From Spirodela intermedia (taxonomy: Eukaryota; Streptophyta; Magnoliopsida; Alismatales; Araceae): a stretch of 64,000 nt of DNA. Under the pieces are notes generated by a model. The model was not told where the DNA came from. It ran no database searches and worked only from the letters and a program-made list of their open reading frames with translations. Positions 1 through 13,719 of this stretch are shown one piece after another. How positions within the stretch are numbered: position 1 is the stretch's first letter; each line of letters starts with the position of its first letter. The stretch lies in assembly GCA_902729315.2 (NCBI GenBank), contig LR746266.1:6440259-6504258 (forward strand). The letters are read 5' to 3'. The position numbers were made by a program, and so were the translations under genes.

Positions 1-3000
1 CGAAGCAGCTTAATGCCTCGCTGGAGGAAGTGGATCCGGAGATGGCGGATATCATCGAATTGGAGAAGGCCAGGCAATGGAAGGTGCCCCTCACCAGATG
101 CATTCCTGCATTTGTTCTTGTTCTCTGCTGCCCATTTTCTTCGAGCTAGTTAGTCGAATTCTGTGATGTCGAGCGTAAATGACCTTCGTCCCATATTACT
201 CTGGATTTGTTTCTTCTTACCCGAGAACCTTTTGAAAACTCTTCTCTCTTCCTCGATTGAGTAATCGCAACGTCTCTGGTTTCTTGATCCACTCTGTTTT
301 TCTGCTCTGTCATGCGAGAGTTAAAGGTGGCGTAGCGTGAATGGAAGTTACTTACTCTTATATCCTTCGTTTCTTTCAATGAAGGGACTAGAACTCATTC
401 CTTCAGAGAATTTCACGTCGTTGTCAGTGATGCAAGCGGTAGGATCCGTCATGACCAACAAGTACAGTGAAGGCTACCCAGGTGCAAGATACTATGGTGG
501 AAATGAGTACGCAACGCACCTCTTTACCGGCTTGGAATATTTGAGTTGCATTCCAAAATGAGCATACTTTGATTATTTAATGAGTGGCTTAGTCACTTTG
601 TGGAATTTCAGTTCCTTTTACTGATTACCAGCTTTGGCTTCTTCTCAGGTATATCGACATGGCGGAAACGTTATGCCAGAAGCGTGCTTTGGAAGTTTTC
701 AGACTGGATCCTGCAAAATGGGGAGGTACAATGAGCAAATCGTTCACTTTCATTCTACTAAGCTTGGAGTTCCCCAATGAAGTGCTCACTACAGTGTGCT
801 TTCATTTTCAGTGAATGTTCAGCCATTATCAGGATCGCCTTCTAATTTCCATGTGTACACCGCCCTCTTGAAGCCTCATGAGAGAATCATGGCCCTCGAT
901 CTTCCTCACGGTGGACATCTTTCTCATGGGTATCAGGTGCAAAAGGATCCCTATGCAGAGTTTTGTAGAAGTTCTTTTTACTAAGGTTCTCCAATGGTTG
1001 CAACTGGTGGACCACAGTAGCTTGTATATATTGATTGATGTCAAGTAAAAGAATATAAAATAAAAATTCGGAAGGAACATTCATGGTTTAATACGCCCAA
1101 GGTGGATTCCTAAAGTTATGGCAGTGACCTTCCTCTCCCAACCTACTGGTTCTATCTTATTTTTCAGCAGGGTTGTGATATGTTGGAAAACATCATTCCT
1201 ATTTCATCTTTTATTTGCGGCTGGGTCAGAGTTTATCTGGTTATGCTTATTGGTCGCTGTAATGCTGAATTTGTGGGTGTCTTCTAAATCCGTCTTTTCT
1301 TGTTAATTGTCATATAGGAACTGGACATAAAGCTTTACTAATTGTAATGAATAAAACGCTCAATGCCAATATCTAACGAAACTGCTCTCTAAAGTTTCTG
1401 TTATCGTGTGTGAAAAATTCTCCACGAAGATCCAGTACACTTGCCTCCTCTGTTCTCAAGTGACACATTTTCACTGGACAGCAGTTTGCCTGCTCCCAAA
1501 AGTAGGAAACTGTAGAATTCCAAAGTGCTACCATGTTGGATGTGTTTGACGCATTTTGTATTAAGAAGCAGTTCTTGTGTCTACGATGCTGCATGATAAA
1601 GTTTTTGTATGGTCAAACTGTAATCGGACTGTTACATTTTTGTACGTAGTGTTTGGCCCAAAGAGTTGTACCAAATGACGCAGAAGTATCAATTATTTGC
1701 TTCTTTTCTTTAGAATATCTATTAAAAATGTGCTTTGTGCATCCTTTTTCTCTTGAAATATCTTGTCAGCTCATTTGTGCCCTCTGTCTGGGATCTCTGA
1801 GTTACTTTTAAAGTTATGATTCCACAGATTCCCGTTTGGATTGTCATTTTTCTTTTTTTCTATTCTCGTTTCAGACGGATACCAAGAAGATCTCTGCTGT
1901 ATCCATATTTTTCGAGACAATGCCGTACAGGCTGAATGAGAGCACTGGATACATTGATTATGACCAGGTAACCTAATGTTTTCGCATTGTATTCGTTCTG
2001 ATAAATTACAGAATTCCGCATTGATCAAATAGGGTTAGACCAGATGGCTTGTGTGTTAGAAGAGTCTCGTAGGTCAATATATTAGTTTGAATCTTATGAT
2101 TATCAGCTTATTATGCGTCAACTCTGGGCTAGTTATCTAGGTTCCTGCATTGTTTCCATGTCCATTTTGATATCCAAATTTTATAAAGATTTTCTTGTCT
2201 GGAAGAAGCCTATAGCCTTTTATTCAAATATATTACGCTTTTTCCTACTACAGCTGGAGAAGAGTGCAACCCTTTTTCGGCCAAAATTAATAGTTGCCGG
2301 AGCCAGTGCATATGCTCGTCTGTATGACTATGCCCGTATCAGAAAGGTAATCTCACTCCCCCTCTCTCTCTCACTCCCCCTCCCCCTCCCCCCCTTCAGG
2401 TTTGTTTACCTGTCTGTGCTAACTTGTCTCTGATATTATTTACTGACGAAGCTGTTCATTTTTTTTTTCATCATTCTGACAGGTCTGTGACAAACAGAAA
2501 GCTATTCTTTTGGCTGATATGGCACACATCAGTGGCTTGGTGGCGGCTGGTGTTATTCCCTCTCCTTTTGAATATGCTGATGTAGTAACGACTACGACTC
2601 ACAAGTCTCTTCGTGGCCCACGTGGAGCCATGATATTTTTCAGGAAGGGTTTAAAAGAAGTCAACAAAAAAGGGGAAGAGGTGGGTTGGAAAAGACCGTG
2701 GCCGTTCACTTAGCTTATTTCTTCAGTTTTGTATCTATTTATTTTCTGTGTCTCGCCTGTCTTTTTTTTTCACATTGTGCTCTGGATATTATGACCATGC
2801 ACTTTGCATGCTATCATTGATGAAGTTGTATGTGTCATCTTTCGTCCAAAGGTTATGTACGACTACGAGGATAAGATCAACCAAGCTGTCTTCCCTGGCC
2901 TTCAAGGGGGGCCGCACAACCATACCATTTCTGGTTTAGCTGTTGCGCTCAAACAGGTATGGATGATGTCCAAATTAGTGATTGGAAGTGGGCAATCTCG

Positions 3001-4221
3001 TGGACATACCAATCACTTCATAGTCTGATTTTGTTTAAGACTGTTGTCGTCAATCCTGTTATTCGCCTGCTAACGTCCGAACTTCCATTTTTGGTTGATT
3101 GCAGGCTATGACCGCCGAGTATAAAGCGTACCAAGAACAAGTTCTTAGCAATTGTTCAAAGTTTGCTCAGGTAAAAGCGGAACAACTCTTTTCTATCTTC
3201 GCTAAGGAATTTAGTGCGCTTCTTAGACATTAAAGTGAGGCACATTCGCTCTATGACTATTCTATTGACCTCTTTAAGTAAATGATGGTGCAGACTCTAA
3301 TGGCGAAAGGCTACGAACTTGTCTCTGGTGGGACAGACAATCATTTGGTCCTAGTGAACCTGAAGAGCAAGGTGAGTGATACCGGAAACGTTGTTCACTG
3401 CTCTCCCGTACGAAATCGTTTGATAAATTCCGCATCAAAATCCAATGTGGGCACTGTTTTCTTCTGGTGGGATGTAGGCCAATTCATGGTGCCATGTTTA
3501 TCATATTCACGTTAAAAAAGAAAAGAAAAGAAAAGAAAAGAAAAGAAAAGAAAAGAAAAGAAAAGAAAAGAAAAGAAAAGAGGCTAATCAATTTTATTTT
3601 ATTTTATTGACTTTTTGGGCTTCAATGTGCAGGGGATCGACGGATCTAGGGTAGAAAAAGTTCTGGAAATGGTCCACATCGCAGCCAACAAGAACACGGT
3701 CCCTGGTGACGTCTCCGCCATGGTCCCTGGCGGCATTCGGATGGGTATGCGCCGACCTCCTCAGGCGGGAATTCTTCTTCTCTGAGCTGTGCTTCGATGT
3801 ACTTGGCTTTTCACGGCCTGCCTGTGTTCACTCAGGAACGCCGGCCCTCACATCCAGGGGATTTGATGAGGAAGATTTTGCGAAGGTGGCCGAGTTTTTC
3901 GACGCTGCCGTCAACTTGGCGCTGAAGATAAAGGGTGAAACGAAAGGTGCGCTCATTCGGTCCCCTCCTCGGGTGTGGCCGAGGAATGAATGCTCTCGAC
4001 GATTTCCCCTTCTTTCTTTCTGGCTGACTCGTCTCTACTCGACTCGACTCGACTCTTTGGCGCGCTCTGCAGGGACCAAGCTGAAGGATTTCCTGGCCAC
4101 GATCGAGGCCTCCGCCCCGATCCAATCCGACATCAAGAAGCTCCGCCACGATGTCGAGGAGTACGCCAAGCAGTTCCCGACGATCGGGTTCGAGAAGGAG
4201 TCGATGAAATACAAGGTCTGA
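1..4221 (+). CDS. SHM1: Serine hydroxymethyltransferase, mitochondrial type (5' truncated)
   Basis: PLP enzyme that interconverts serine plus THF with glycine plus methylene-THF; the mitochondrial form works with glycine decarboxylase in photorespiration. Thirteen exons are visible: 3-83, 385-506, 649-725, 812-936, 1875-1967, 2254-2346, 2483-2680, 2852-2956, 3105-3170, 3294-3371, 3633-3744, 3836-3946, 4073-4221. They encode 469 residues in one frame. The start of the window falls just before the mature N-terminal motif [18 protein letters not shown], so the transit peptide and start codon lie outside. Visible family motifs are [29 protein letters not shown], the PLP-lysine block [13 protein letters not shown], and [14 protein letters not shown]. 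The C-terminus [16 protein letters not shown] agrees with the plant mitochondrial isoform rather than cytosolic ones. The largest intron (937-1874) holds nothing recognisable, and intron 10 holds a pentanucleotide repeat. Confidence 0.96.
3514..3608. repeat. (AAAAG)n microsatellite with adjoining T-rich tract
   Basis: About 13 uninterrupted AAAAG units run from about 3515 to 3581, followed within a few bases by a TTTTA-type tract near 3592-3608. The repeat lies in intron 10 of the SHMT gene, just upstream of the exon starting at 3633. Confidence 0.9.
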
Positions 4222-4768
4222 TCTCGCAGACCCATTTCCGAGGAGTTGTAGAGGACCTGGATTTCTGTTCTACGGGAGCTGTCGCTTATTATGGGCGGGA
4301 GGGGGAGAGGAAGCGAGGAAGAAGAGGAAGAGGGAGAGGAGGAACCCACCCGCCTGCCCGGTGTGCGGTGCTGTGATTCCCTCCCTACCTCGCTACCTCT
4401 TCTGCTGCTCTTCTGCCTGCCCCCCTCGAACTTGTACGGACGCGTCGGAAGACTTCCCAATATATTTATAGTTAAAACCGCCCCCAATGCGCCCGCCTGC
4501 CTGATGGGGACGGCCCTGCCCCCCGATCCCTGAGGTGGAAAGAAACTCGCCTTTCTCGTCGTAGGCTCCGACCGCGCGAAGGAAGGGTGCGCGCGTGCCC
4601 AGGAAATGGGCCAGAAGAAGGTATTGCTTGAGTGATCCGGCGGGGATGGGAGCCTTGATGATGATCATGGGCTAATGGCCGCCGCCGGGCAATGGACGGC
4701 GGCGCGCGGATAGCTCGCAGCAGCCTGGCAGGGGAAAAAATCTCTCTTCCGAGAGCGCGACTATAAAG
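4222..4768. other. Intergenic: SHMT 3' flank and oligopeptidase promoter
   Basis: Tandem (head-to-tail) spacer of 547 bp. The left part should be SHMT 3' UTR and is rich in GGA/GAG repeats around 4290-4340. The right part becomes strongly GC-rich towards the next gene and ends in a TATAAAG box at 4762-4768. Overlapping frames here look like GC-driven shadows. Confidence 0.6.
4762..4768 (+). promoter_or_regulatory. TATA-like box touching the first ATG of the oligopeptidase gene
   Basis: TATAAAG ends one base before the ATG at 4769. If it is the functional TATA box, transcription would start about 25-35 bp downstream, so the ATG at 4769 would be absent from the mRNA. The next in-frame ATGs, at 4841 and 4856, would then be the usable starts. 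Confidence 0.4.
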
Positions 4769-7700
4769 ATGCGGCGATCCCGGGGAGTCGCGGCGCCGTG
4801 CGGGCTGGTCGCGCTGGTGGTGGTAGTGCTGGTGCTGCTTATGCCAGTTATCAGCATGTTCGCGGCCACGGCGGCGACAACCCGCGCGCCATCGCTAGCC
4901 GCGGGCTCGCGCTCTTTGTGCGCCGTTCGAGCCGCGCGGTCGTCATTATTACGTGCGCATTCGGCTCACGGGCATTTACGCAAATCCCTGCCCTGCGTGC
5001 TTTGGTCCTCGTCATTCTCCTTCTGCCTCGCCGGCATCCACAGATCCACCTCTCCCGCCTCCGCCGGCTTCTGCTCCTCTGCGACGCCCCACCTTTCGAT
5101 GGCTGCGGCTGCTGCGACGCCCGTGCCGGCATCGGCCTCCGGCGAAGAGTCCCTCGATTCCAACCCGCTTCTCCAGGATTTTGCTTTTCCTCCCTTTGAT
5201 GTTGTCCAGGCAAAGGACGTCGTCCCAGGCATCCGGAAGCTTCTCGGGACACTCGTACGATTTCCTACTTCTCCCCTCTCTCTTTCTCTCTCCTACGCGC
5301 AGATCTGGCGTGCCTCTCCGTCTTGTGTAACGGTGATCGGTTCTCGTTAGGTATCTCACGTAGGTTTTGGGCTTATTCGGTTGCAGGAGGCAGATTTGTT
5401 GGAGCTGGAAAGCAAGGTTCAGCCGACGTGGCCTGCGTTGGTGGAGCCATTGGAGAGGATCGTGGATCGGTTGCAGGTGGTATGGGGAATCGTTAATCAC
5501 CTTAAAGCCGTTAAGGATTCCCCCGAGCTGCGTGCCGCCATCGAAGAAGTGCAGGTTCGTGCGCCGCCCATCCCATCACCACCTTTCTCCTTTCGATGCT
5601 CCAACGCGGAACAGTGGCCCATACGTCTTCGCTGTCTCTCTTTTAGCAGCGTGATATGACCATGACAGTGACAGTTCTTTTATCGTGGTGAGACCAAAGA
5701 AAACTTACAAAGGGGGATAAGGATTACGATGTTTTCTGAAGAGGGGATGTTCAGCTGGCTCTGTGCAATGTAGAATGTATCAGTGGGTGATTTTCCCTCG
5801 ATCCTATTGGCGAAAGTTGCACATCTTATTAAATTTCGTCGAAAATTGAGGTTTTGGATGAAGAATCAGATGAGACACCTGGAGAAATATTTACCTGCTT
5901 TACCATTCGGTATCGTGCAGATATCCTGATGCCACTTTTTGAATTGCTATTATTGTCCTAATTTTACCCAACAAGAAGCATAGTGCCTGCTGGATTTCGT
6001 TTATCTCGTCATTCACACAAATCTTTGATGAATATAAAGAACCACTCCCCTGAGAAAATCCGGCCCCATCACCTTTGCTTTAAGGCCAATACGATCGAAT
6101 TTTCTGGTTCCTGAGCAAGCTGCTTTTCAAATGACCTATCTAACGATGATTTTTTTTTCTGGGCATTTGCTCAGGTACATCCCGTTCAGAGATTTGAAGC
6201 ATGTCTTTTCTTAAAGAACAGTATTAATGTTCAGCTGAGATATCTCCTTCCTTGAAGCTGGGTCACCTCTACTGAAGGCTTAATCTCTCATGATGAAAAA
6301 TTATTGATTGTACTTTACAACTGCATTTGATAATATAACTGCTTATAGAGTTGCACTGTCACAACTTGAAGACATGCTATGATTTACATTAATGTGGCTC
6401 ATTCTGATTTTTATGCTACATTTTCTTGCAGCCAGACAAGGTCAAATTTCAACTTAGGTTAGGACAAAGCAAGCCCATCTATAATGCATTTAAGGCTATT
6501 AAAGAATCCTCAAGTTGGTCAACTTTGAGTGATGCGCACAAGCGTATTGTAGAAGGTAGATTGTTGAAGCTATTTTTTTTGCCTTTGGTTAATTCCTTTC
6601 TTAAGTTGCATCGTCTCCTGTTTGTCATCTCTTACCCACCATGTCTTCCTGCATAGGTGATATTGTCATTTTGGGAAAACATTGTTCTGTACCATAATGG
6701 TCACTCTTGTTTTTCTTTACGTACATGCTGGCAATAAATTCTTTTGAAATTGCAGTGTTATGTGCAACTGTATCATACTTTCTTTCCACGGCCTAGAATA
6801 TTTGGTTCGCCTTTTCATTTCCGACAAACATGCATGGTTCACATTTTTTTTTTCTTAGTTTCAATTAAAATGTCACTTTTCCTGCATGAACTTGTATAAT
6901 TTCTTTTTGATTCTTCGCTTGCTTATTTTTCCCAGAACTGTGTCATGTTCCCATTAAAACAGTCATTTTCATGGGGTTTTCATTAAAAATTGACAGCAGA
7001 AAACGTCATGCTGTAATATTATCTCACCAAAATTATTTTTCTGTTGTGTAGCTCAAATAAAGGAAGCCGTTCTCAATGGTGTTGCACTTGAGGATGCGAA
7101 GAGAGAACAGTTTAACAAAATTGAGCAGGTTTTGTACGAGTATATACTAATAAGCATCATCCTTAACTATTTGTTCTAGGAATGTGCAACCCATTAATTC
7201 AATGCTGTTGCACTTGCTGTGAAGAAAAAAATTTCACAAAATTGAAAATGTGTTTTAATTATCTTCTTTGAAATCTATGATCAATGGATTTTGCAGTATT
7301 TCTTGGTTAAACCATCTTCAAGGGAAGGATAGTGTGATGACAAACATCATTTTTCATGTTTTATAAAATGATGAAATTTCTCTCGGCTTAAATAGTAAAA
7401 TTGACTGAAAAAAAAGAGGTCACAATAATCCGAACATCAATATTATCTTCACCCAAAGTGACAAATCATATGATGCCTGGGGAGCTATGACAAGAAATAT
7501 TTTTTAACTTTTAATTCGTGAGCTATATTGTATAACATCATCCGTTTGACAGCTGTTTCGGAGAAGGATCTAGAAATTTATTATAACTCTTTTGGAATGG
7601 GCATCCTTAAATTACTCAATGTTTTCGTTTCTATTTTTTTTATAATCATAACTGAAGATTGCTTCAAAATAGTCCCATTAGGTTGTGTTAGATTCGTGCA

Positions 7701-10700
7701 GCATTTTTTTCTTGAAGAAAAGAAAAGCTCAATTCCTTTCGAATTTCTGGAGGCTTGCCTTTTTTTATGCTCTGTGAGTTGCTTTTCTTCAGTATTTGAT
7801 TCTTCCACGAATTGTGCTAACTTGCAGGAACTTGAAAAGTTGTCCCAGAAATTTAGTGAAAATGTTTTGGATGCAACCAAAAAGTTTGAAAAGTTAATTA
7901 TAGACAAGAAAGAAATTGAAGGACTGCCTCCTTCAGCACTCGGCCTCGCTGCCCAGACAGCTGTATCAAAGGTAATTACATTCCAATCCCTCTTTCATAT
8001 TTGTGGTTAAATTTGTGTACCATGAAGGGTTTACATCGTTTGTATCTGTAGCATACATATTGCTTTTGTTCTTTTCTTTGCCATTCATTCTGTCCTTTCT
8101 CATGTTAGGGTCATGAGAATGCTACTGCTGAAAGTGGCCCCTGGGTGATAACGTTAGATGCTCCAAGTTTTCTCCCTGTGATGCAACATGCAAAGAATCG
8201 ATCCCTGCGTGAGGAGATATATCGTGCTTACATAACTCGTGCATCCAATAGAGATCTGGACAACACTGCCATCATCAGTCAGATTCTACAGCTGAGGTTG
8301 GAGAAGGCCAAACTTCTCGGATATAATAACTATGCTGAGGTTTGATATTTGATGTGTCTTGAATTACGTTATATATACTGAGCGCCAGGTTATTATGTTG
8401 TGAAATGGGTAAATCTACTTTTCCTAAAAAGGTAAGCATGGAAATGAAAATGGCTACCGTTGAAAAGGCTGAAGAGCTTTTGGAAAAGCTTCGGAGTGCT
8501 TCTTGGAATCCTGCACTTAAAGGTATTTGGGAATTTTCTGTTGTTTCTTCGAATATATCTTAGTCCTTTTTACCATCCTTAGGATTAGGGGAAAAAACCT
8601 CCTCTTGGTTCACATAATGACTGATTTATGAGAAAGGAAGAATGGATATGCAGTTTCGTTAAATTAAGTGACGTTTCTGCAGAAAAAATCTGAATAGTGA
8701 TTGCCGGTTTCTCTTTCATCTCCATCTAATGGAGAACATTGCATTTAGCAGACATTGGCTGATAAGAGCTGTTCCTTATCTAAGAAATTCTCATTCAGAT
8801 GTAACAAATCCACTCACTCTGTATCAATATTTTCCATGGCTCTTTCTTTTTTTGAACTTGTCTATTATATGATCAACTATTGTGCTTGTTGGAATTTTCA
8901 TTGAGGATTAAATTGGACAGAAAGTTATTCATTTCTGACTGATGACCCCAATTTTTAGATTTATTGTTGTATTTTAACGGTTCTTCCATCTCCAGCTTGA
9001 ATATTGTTTATAAGTTTAATTAGTGCAATGTTGAATGCGAAGACAACTTTTTCACTCCGACAACGATGTAAGAACTTCCCCAGAAATGTTCCTTTTTAAA
9101 ATCATGTCTCGTTCACTTTTGGCTCACAGTTTCTTGAGGTTGTCTCATAAACTAAATTACTCCCTCTTCCCCTATATATTTTGTATGGAAAATACTTAGG
9201 TATTTTCATCATTTTTCTAATTGGAGTTTCTCTATTTCGAGTGTGAAATATTTTATCTAATTATTTCCTTTGATATCGAAAGCTACTCGTACTAAAGTGA
9301 CCTTGTGTCCATAGATCTCGAAGAATTGAAAACTTTTGCTCAGGGAACTCGTGCTCAAGAAGCGGATAATTTGAGGCACTGGGATATTCAGTTTTGGAGT
9401 GAGAGACTTCGAGAATCGAAGTATGATATTAAGGAGGTATGCTTGCATACACGTTCTTGATGGTATTTTTAAATCTGCTTTAAATCCATCCCGTCTGTTT
9501 GCTATTTCCCGAGAATGAGCCTTGTTTTATCTGTGTACTGTTATCCTTGGAATGACGAATGTGTCTTTGTAGTCATGGGAGCTAAGTTACGTAGAAAAAA
9601 AATATATTATTTTTTTTGTAATAGGAAATTCGTTGCTTCCAATAAGACGTATTTCTTTTATTTTCTCTGCAACTCACAGGAGGAGCTCAGGCCATTTTTC
9701 TCGTTACCAAGAGTTATGGACGGGCTTTTTAGCCTTGCTAAGACACTCTTCGATGTTGACATTGAACCTGCCAATGGAGTTGCCCCGGTAATGTATATTA
9801 GATTACTTCGTTGTGTTGTCTCAGAGTCTGTTTTACTGACTAGTGTGTCGAAAGAATTGTAGAAAAAACCTTTTTCTTCTAGAAGAGAAACCCTGGAGGT
9901 TATGTTTCTGACTGTGAATTTCTTTTACTCAGGTTTGGAACAAAGATGTCAGCTTTTACTGTGTCAAAGATTCATCAGGAAACCCTGTTGCATATTTCTA
10001 TTTTGATCCATATTCAAGGCCTTCTGAAAAACGTGGTGGAGCATGGATGGATGAGGTTTTTTCCCGAAGTCGAGTTTTTTCACGCGATGGTGTGCCTGTC
10101 AGGTTACCTATTGCACATATGGTTTGTAACCAAACTCCACCTGTGGGAGATAAACCCAGTTTAATGACATTCCGTGAGGTGAATGCTCCACTACAATGAC
10201 AGTTATGATCGATTTTCTCAATTTTCTATAAGTTGATCGGAAAAAGATACTCTCTTTCATGAGTTTTTATCCTTTCAACTTTTTGACCGGCTGCTGGATT
10301 GCTTTGAAAGCTGATATACTCTACTGTTTGGTGCTCTGATATGCTAATGATCTTCCTTGAAATTTTAAATGAAAGTAGACCAATTCATGTGGCCCGTTTC
10401 ATATGATCAAACGTTGCTGGGTTGTTATATAGGTTGAGACCGTCTTCCATGAATTTGGTCATGCACTTCAGCATATGCTCACAAAGCAAGATGAAGGCCT
10501 TGTCGCTGGAATTCGTGGTATTGAATGGGATGCTGTTGAATTGCCTTCTCAGTTCATGGAGAATTGGTGTTACCAAAGGTAATTAGACTGACGCGATACC
10601 TGTTATATTCTTGATCAAATTTCTTTTTTGATATTGTACAATAACTGATCTGCCATCCGTTTTCGTCCTAGAGCCTGGTAGACTTGTGCATTCATGTGAA

Positions 10701-13700
10701 AAAAATGGATGGATTCAGACCAATGTCATACTCACTCACATGTGGCAGGAGTTAACTTACCCTCACTGTCCTGGCATGCGACTAAATACGTTTTCTGAGC
10801 AGGCAATCGACGAGGAATGGTCGAGTCATCATGATCAACACCACGTGGGATGTCTTGGTGGTGTGTTGGCTGGTAGACATGTCACCCCACCTGGGTCTAG
10901 TTAGCCAGCAGCATGACTTCCATCCCCTATATGGAGGAACACTAGTGGCAATCCCCCAATCTGGAGCGTATCATGTCCCATTGGGAGTTAGATGGCCATA
11001 GGTACTCTCGACCAAATCTCAGTGGTAGCACGTAGCTGGGCCACCGTGGGCCAAGTTATGTCAGCTTACAGGAGTGAATCTGGTTTTCCTTGTTAGAACT
11101 GATGTGTTTATCAAACCAGTCGCATAAAATAAAGCTTTGGAAAGGGATATGTTGAATGAAACATACAACAGATTCTGTAATATTAATGCATCTTTGATGC
11201 CTGCGATACCCTGCATCTTTATGAGGAAATCAATGCTAAATTTGTTTAGGCTTTTTTTGGCAATTGACGTCCAGTTTTTATGAAAAATTCTATGTCTGTT
11301 TCTTCTTGCTTTATTTTGTATTTATCTGGTGTTACTACAATAAATACGCATTGCTGTCTATTATGGCGATTCTTTCATGTGCTCTGGCAGAGACACTTTG
11401 ATGAGCATTGCAAAGCACTATGAAACTGGGGAGCCTCTCCCTGAAGAAGTATATCAGAAGCTTCTTGCAGCGAGGACGTTCCGTGCTGGTTCCTTGAGTC
11501 TACGCCAGGTCTGCTTCATGTTTTTGTACTCTTCTTTTGTCTCTTTGTCAGCCCTTCTCTTCAATTTACACTGGGGCATTTCCTGAGAGATGAGATCCTC
11601 TAAAAGCTTTCCAGTTTATAATATTGAGATAAATGAGATCCACTGAGCACAAAACGGTCTCTCAGAGGGGATAGGGTTTCTTCCTATTATAGTCGTCGCT
11701 TTGTTTATATCTGTAATCTTGTGCAATTATTTATTTCTTGGGAATGGAAGAAGCTGATCGGTGGTCTCATATCAGTTGACAGAAGTTAATCTGCGCATCT
11801 GTGTCAAAATATACTTACTTTTTCTAGACTGATATACATATTCCCTGTCACTACGGCATGCCGGAATCTTGATGTGGATATAGAAGGAAATCCTCTTTGT
11901 GTTCAGTTTTATCTCCTTTTCAATTGTACCAACTGTAGCTTGCTTTCTCGATTTTCTAACGAGATCTACCAGTTGTTAGATTGGGGCAGGATTTAACGGA
12001 AAAAGAAAAAGAAGAGGTCCTCTGGTTTAAAATCTATATTTGAATACTGATGATGACTGTCCTGGTTGAATTTAGTGATACACGAGGCATGAAACATGCG
12101 AGCTATTGTCTTACAGGTCTAAAGGCGTGATAACGCTTGAGGGTACATAAATGACAAACAATTCACATTGTTCGTAGTTAAACCTGACTAGCATTTTTGT
12201 TGTCGTGATAATCAGTTCCTTTGATGATGTTTCTCGTTTCAAATTTTACAAGTTTTCATTTGTTTATGTTAACGTTCAATGGACCCGGCGGACATCTTTA
12301 TCTTCGTTTTTTCTTTTTCAGATACATTTTTCTGTTATAGATTTAGAGCTTCATTCGAACTATATTCCTGGCGGACCTGAAACTATTTATGAAGTCGATC
12401 AAAGAGTAGGTAAACGAACCCAAGTTATTCCGCCACTGCCAGAGGACAGATTTCTGTGCAGTTTCAGCCACATATTTTCAAGTTAGTATGTTGAACTTGC
12501 CTTAATTTTCTTTATCGACGCTACGAGCATAATACTGAATTTTATGTGTTGTATTCACAATAGGCGGTTATGCTGCTGGCTACTACAGCTACAAGGTATT
12601 TTCGCATTCTAATCATTTTCCTGTAAGAACATTCCTTTGATTAGTTTTTCGTATCATCTGCACTTTCTGCATGATGAGGAGGTAACGGATTTTTATTACT
12701 GTGGAGAAATCCAGAACCAGTTTGCGATGGAAGCTGGAACATCTGGAAATAATCTTGCCATTATTCCTTAAACCGTGGCTTTTCGTTATGGTCTCGTGAA
12801 CCTTTGTCAGAAGCTCAGGGGGAACACTGTTTATCAGACCAATGATGTTTACGACTGATACTTTCACACATAGGGCTACCCAGGTAGGGGCTGAAAACTG
12901 GTGGGCCAGCCAGCCAGCCAGCCCCGGAACTTGCCCTAAATTCACTGCACCACGCTAGACCCACACTGGTGGGACATGGGCCCCCTCACTCTCAGGCTGG
13001 TCTAGTCTAGACACCCCTTTCTAGTCCTAAGTCTCTGACTAACCCGCGAGGAGAAGGTTCAAGTCGCCTGGATCACCTTACACAGATAGATACTGGTTGG
13101 TGGTGTGTACAGGGGAAATAGAGGGAGGAGTCTTTCATGGCTGTGTTTCTTCTCCATTTGGGAGCGCAGCGGATTCACTTTGCAGATTTGTTTCCTTTCT
13201 CGTTGCAGTGGGCGGAGGTTTTGTCGGCAGATGCCTTCTCAGCGTTTGAGGATGCTGGGCTGGAGAATGACAAGGTTTGCTCTTCTGCTCTGGCCGGTTT
13301 CCTCCCCCAATTAACCAGTGAACCTCACCGGACGGGGGGGGGCGAACGATTTTTGGGACGGACGGCGCTTGCCTGAGCGATTCTTTTGGGTCTGTGGCAG
13401 GCTGTCAAGGAAACCGGCCGGAGGTTCCGGGACACCGTTCTGGCCTATGGCGGGGGGAAGCCGCCGCTGGAGGTCAGATTTTTTTCCTGTGTCTCGAATG
13501 ATTAGCCCGTCTAGAATCTCCTGCGCCAATGCCTTCTCGACCAGTAATCACTCGCTGTCGGCATGATGGCATAATTAAGGGGCTACATTTAAATATTCTT
13601 GCTTTGACGGCCCGACTAATAATTGACTGACTGATCAGGTGTTCGTGGAATTCCGAGGGAGGGAGCCGTCCCCAGAGGCCTTGCTTCGGCACAACGGCTT

Positions 13701-13719
13701 GTTACCCGTCGGCGCCTGA
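4769..13719 (+). CDS. OOP: Organellar oligopeptidase, M3 (thimet) metallopeptidase
   Basis: Zinc peptidase of the oligopeptidase A/thimet family; the Arabidopsis counterpart degrades cleaved presequences and short peptides in mitochondria and chloroplasts. Seventeen exons give 823 residues: 4769-5254, 5387-5554, 6432-6555, 7052-7128, 7828-7971, 8109-8339, 8432-8522, 9315-9436, 9680-9787, 9933-10178, 10433-10578, 11391-11508, 12322-12481, 12564-12595, 13209-13274, 13401-13472, 13639-13719. The zinc motif HEFGH is at residues 605-609, and the likely third ligand is E635 in WDAVELPSQ. The leader contains [17 protein letters not shown], which resembles the Arabidopsis dual-targeting peptide. The true start may be 4841 or 4856 rather than 4769, because the first 24 residues resemble a hydrophobic anchor and a TATA box abuts that ATG. 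Introns 2, 7, 11 and 12 (about 790-880 bp each) and intron 14 (613 bp) contain no recognised gene. Confidence 0.95.

Noticed and set aside
10800-11080. GC-richer patch in an oligopeptidase intron that might be a transposon fragment
   Set aside because: No terminal repeats, target duplication or second copy found in the window.
12890-13080. CCAG repeats and a tRNA-like GGTTCAAGTCGCC segment in an oligopeptidase intron
   Set aside because: No A box, acceptor stem or cloverleaf could be drawn; insufficient for a tRNA or SINE call.
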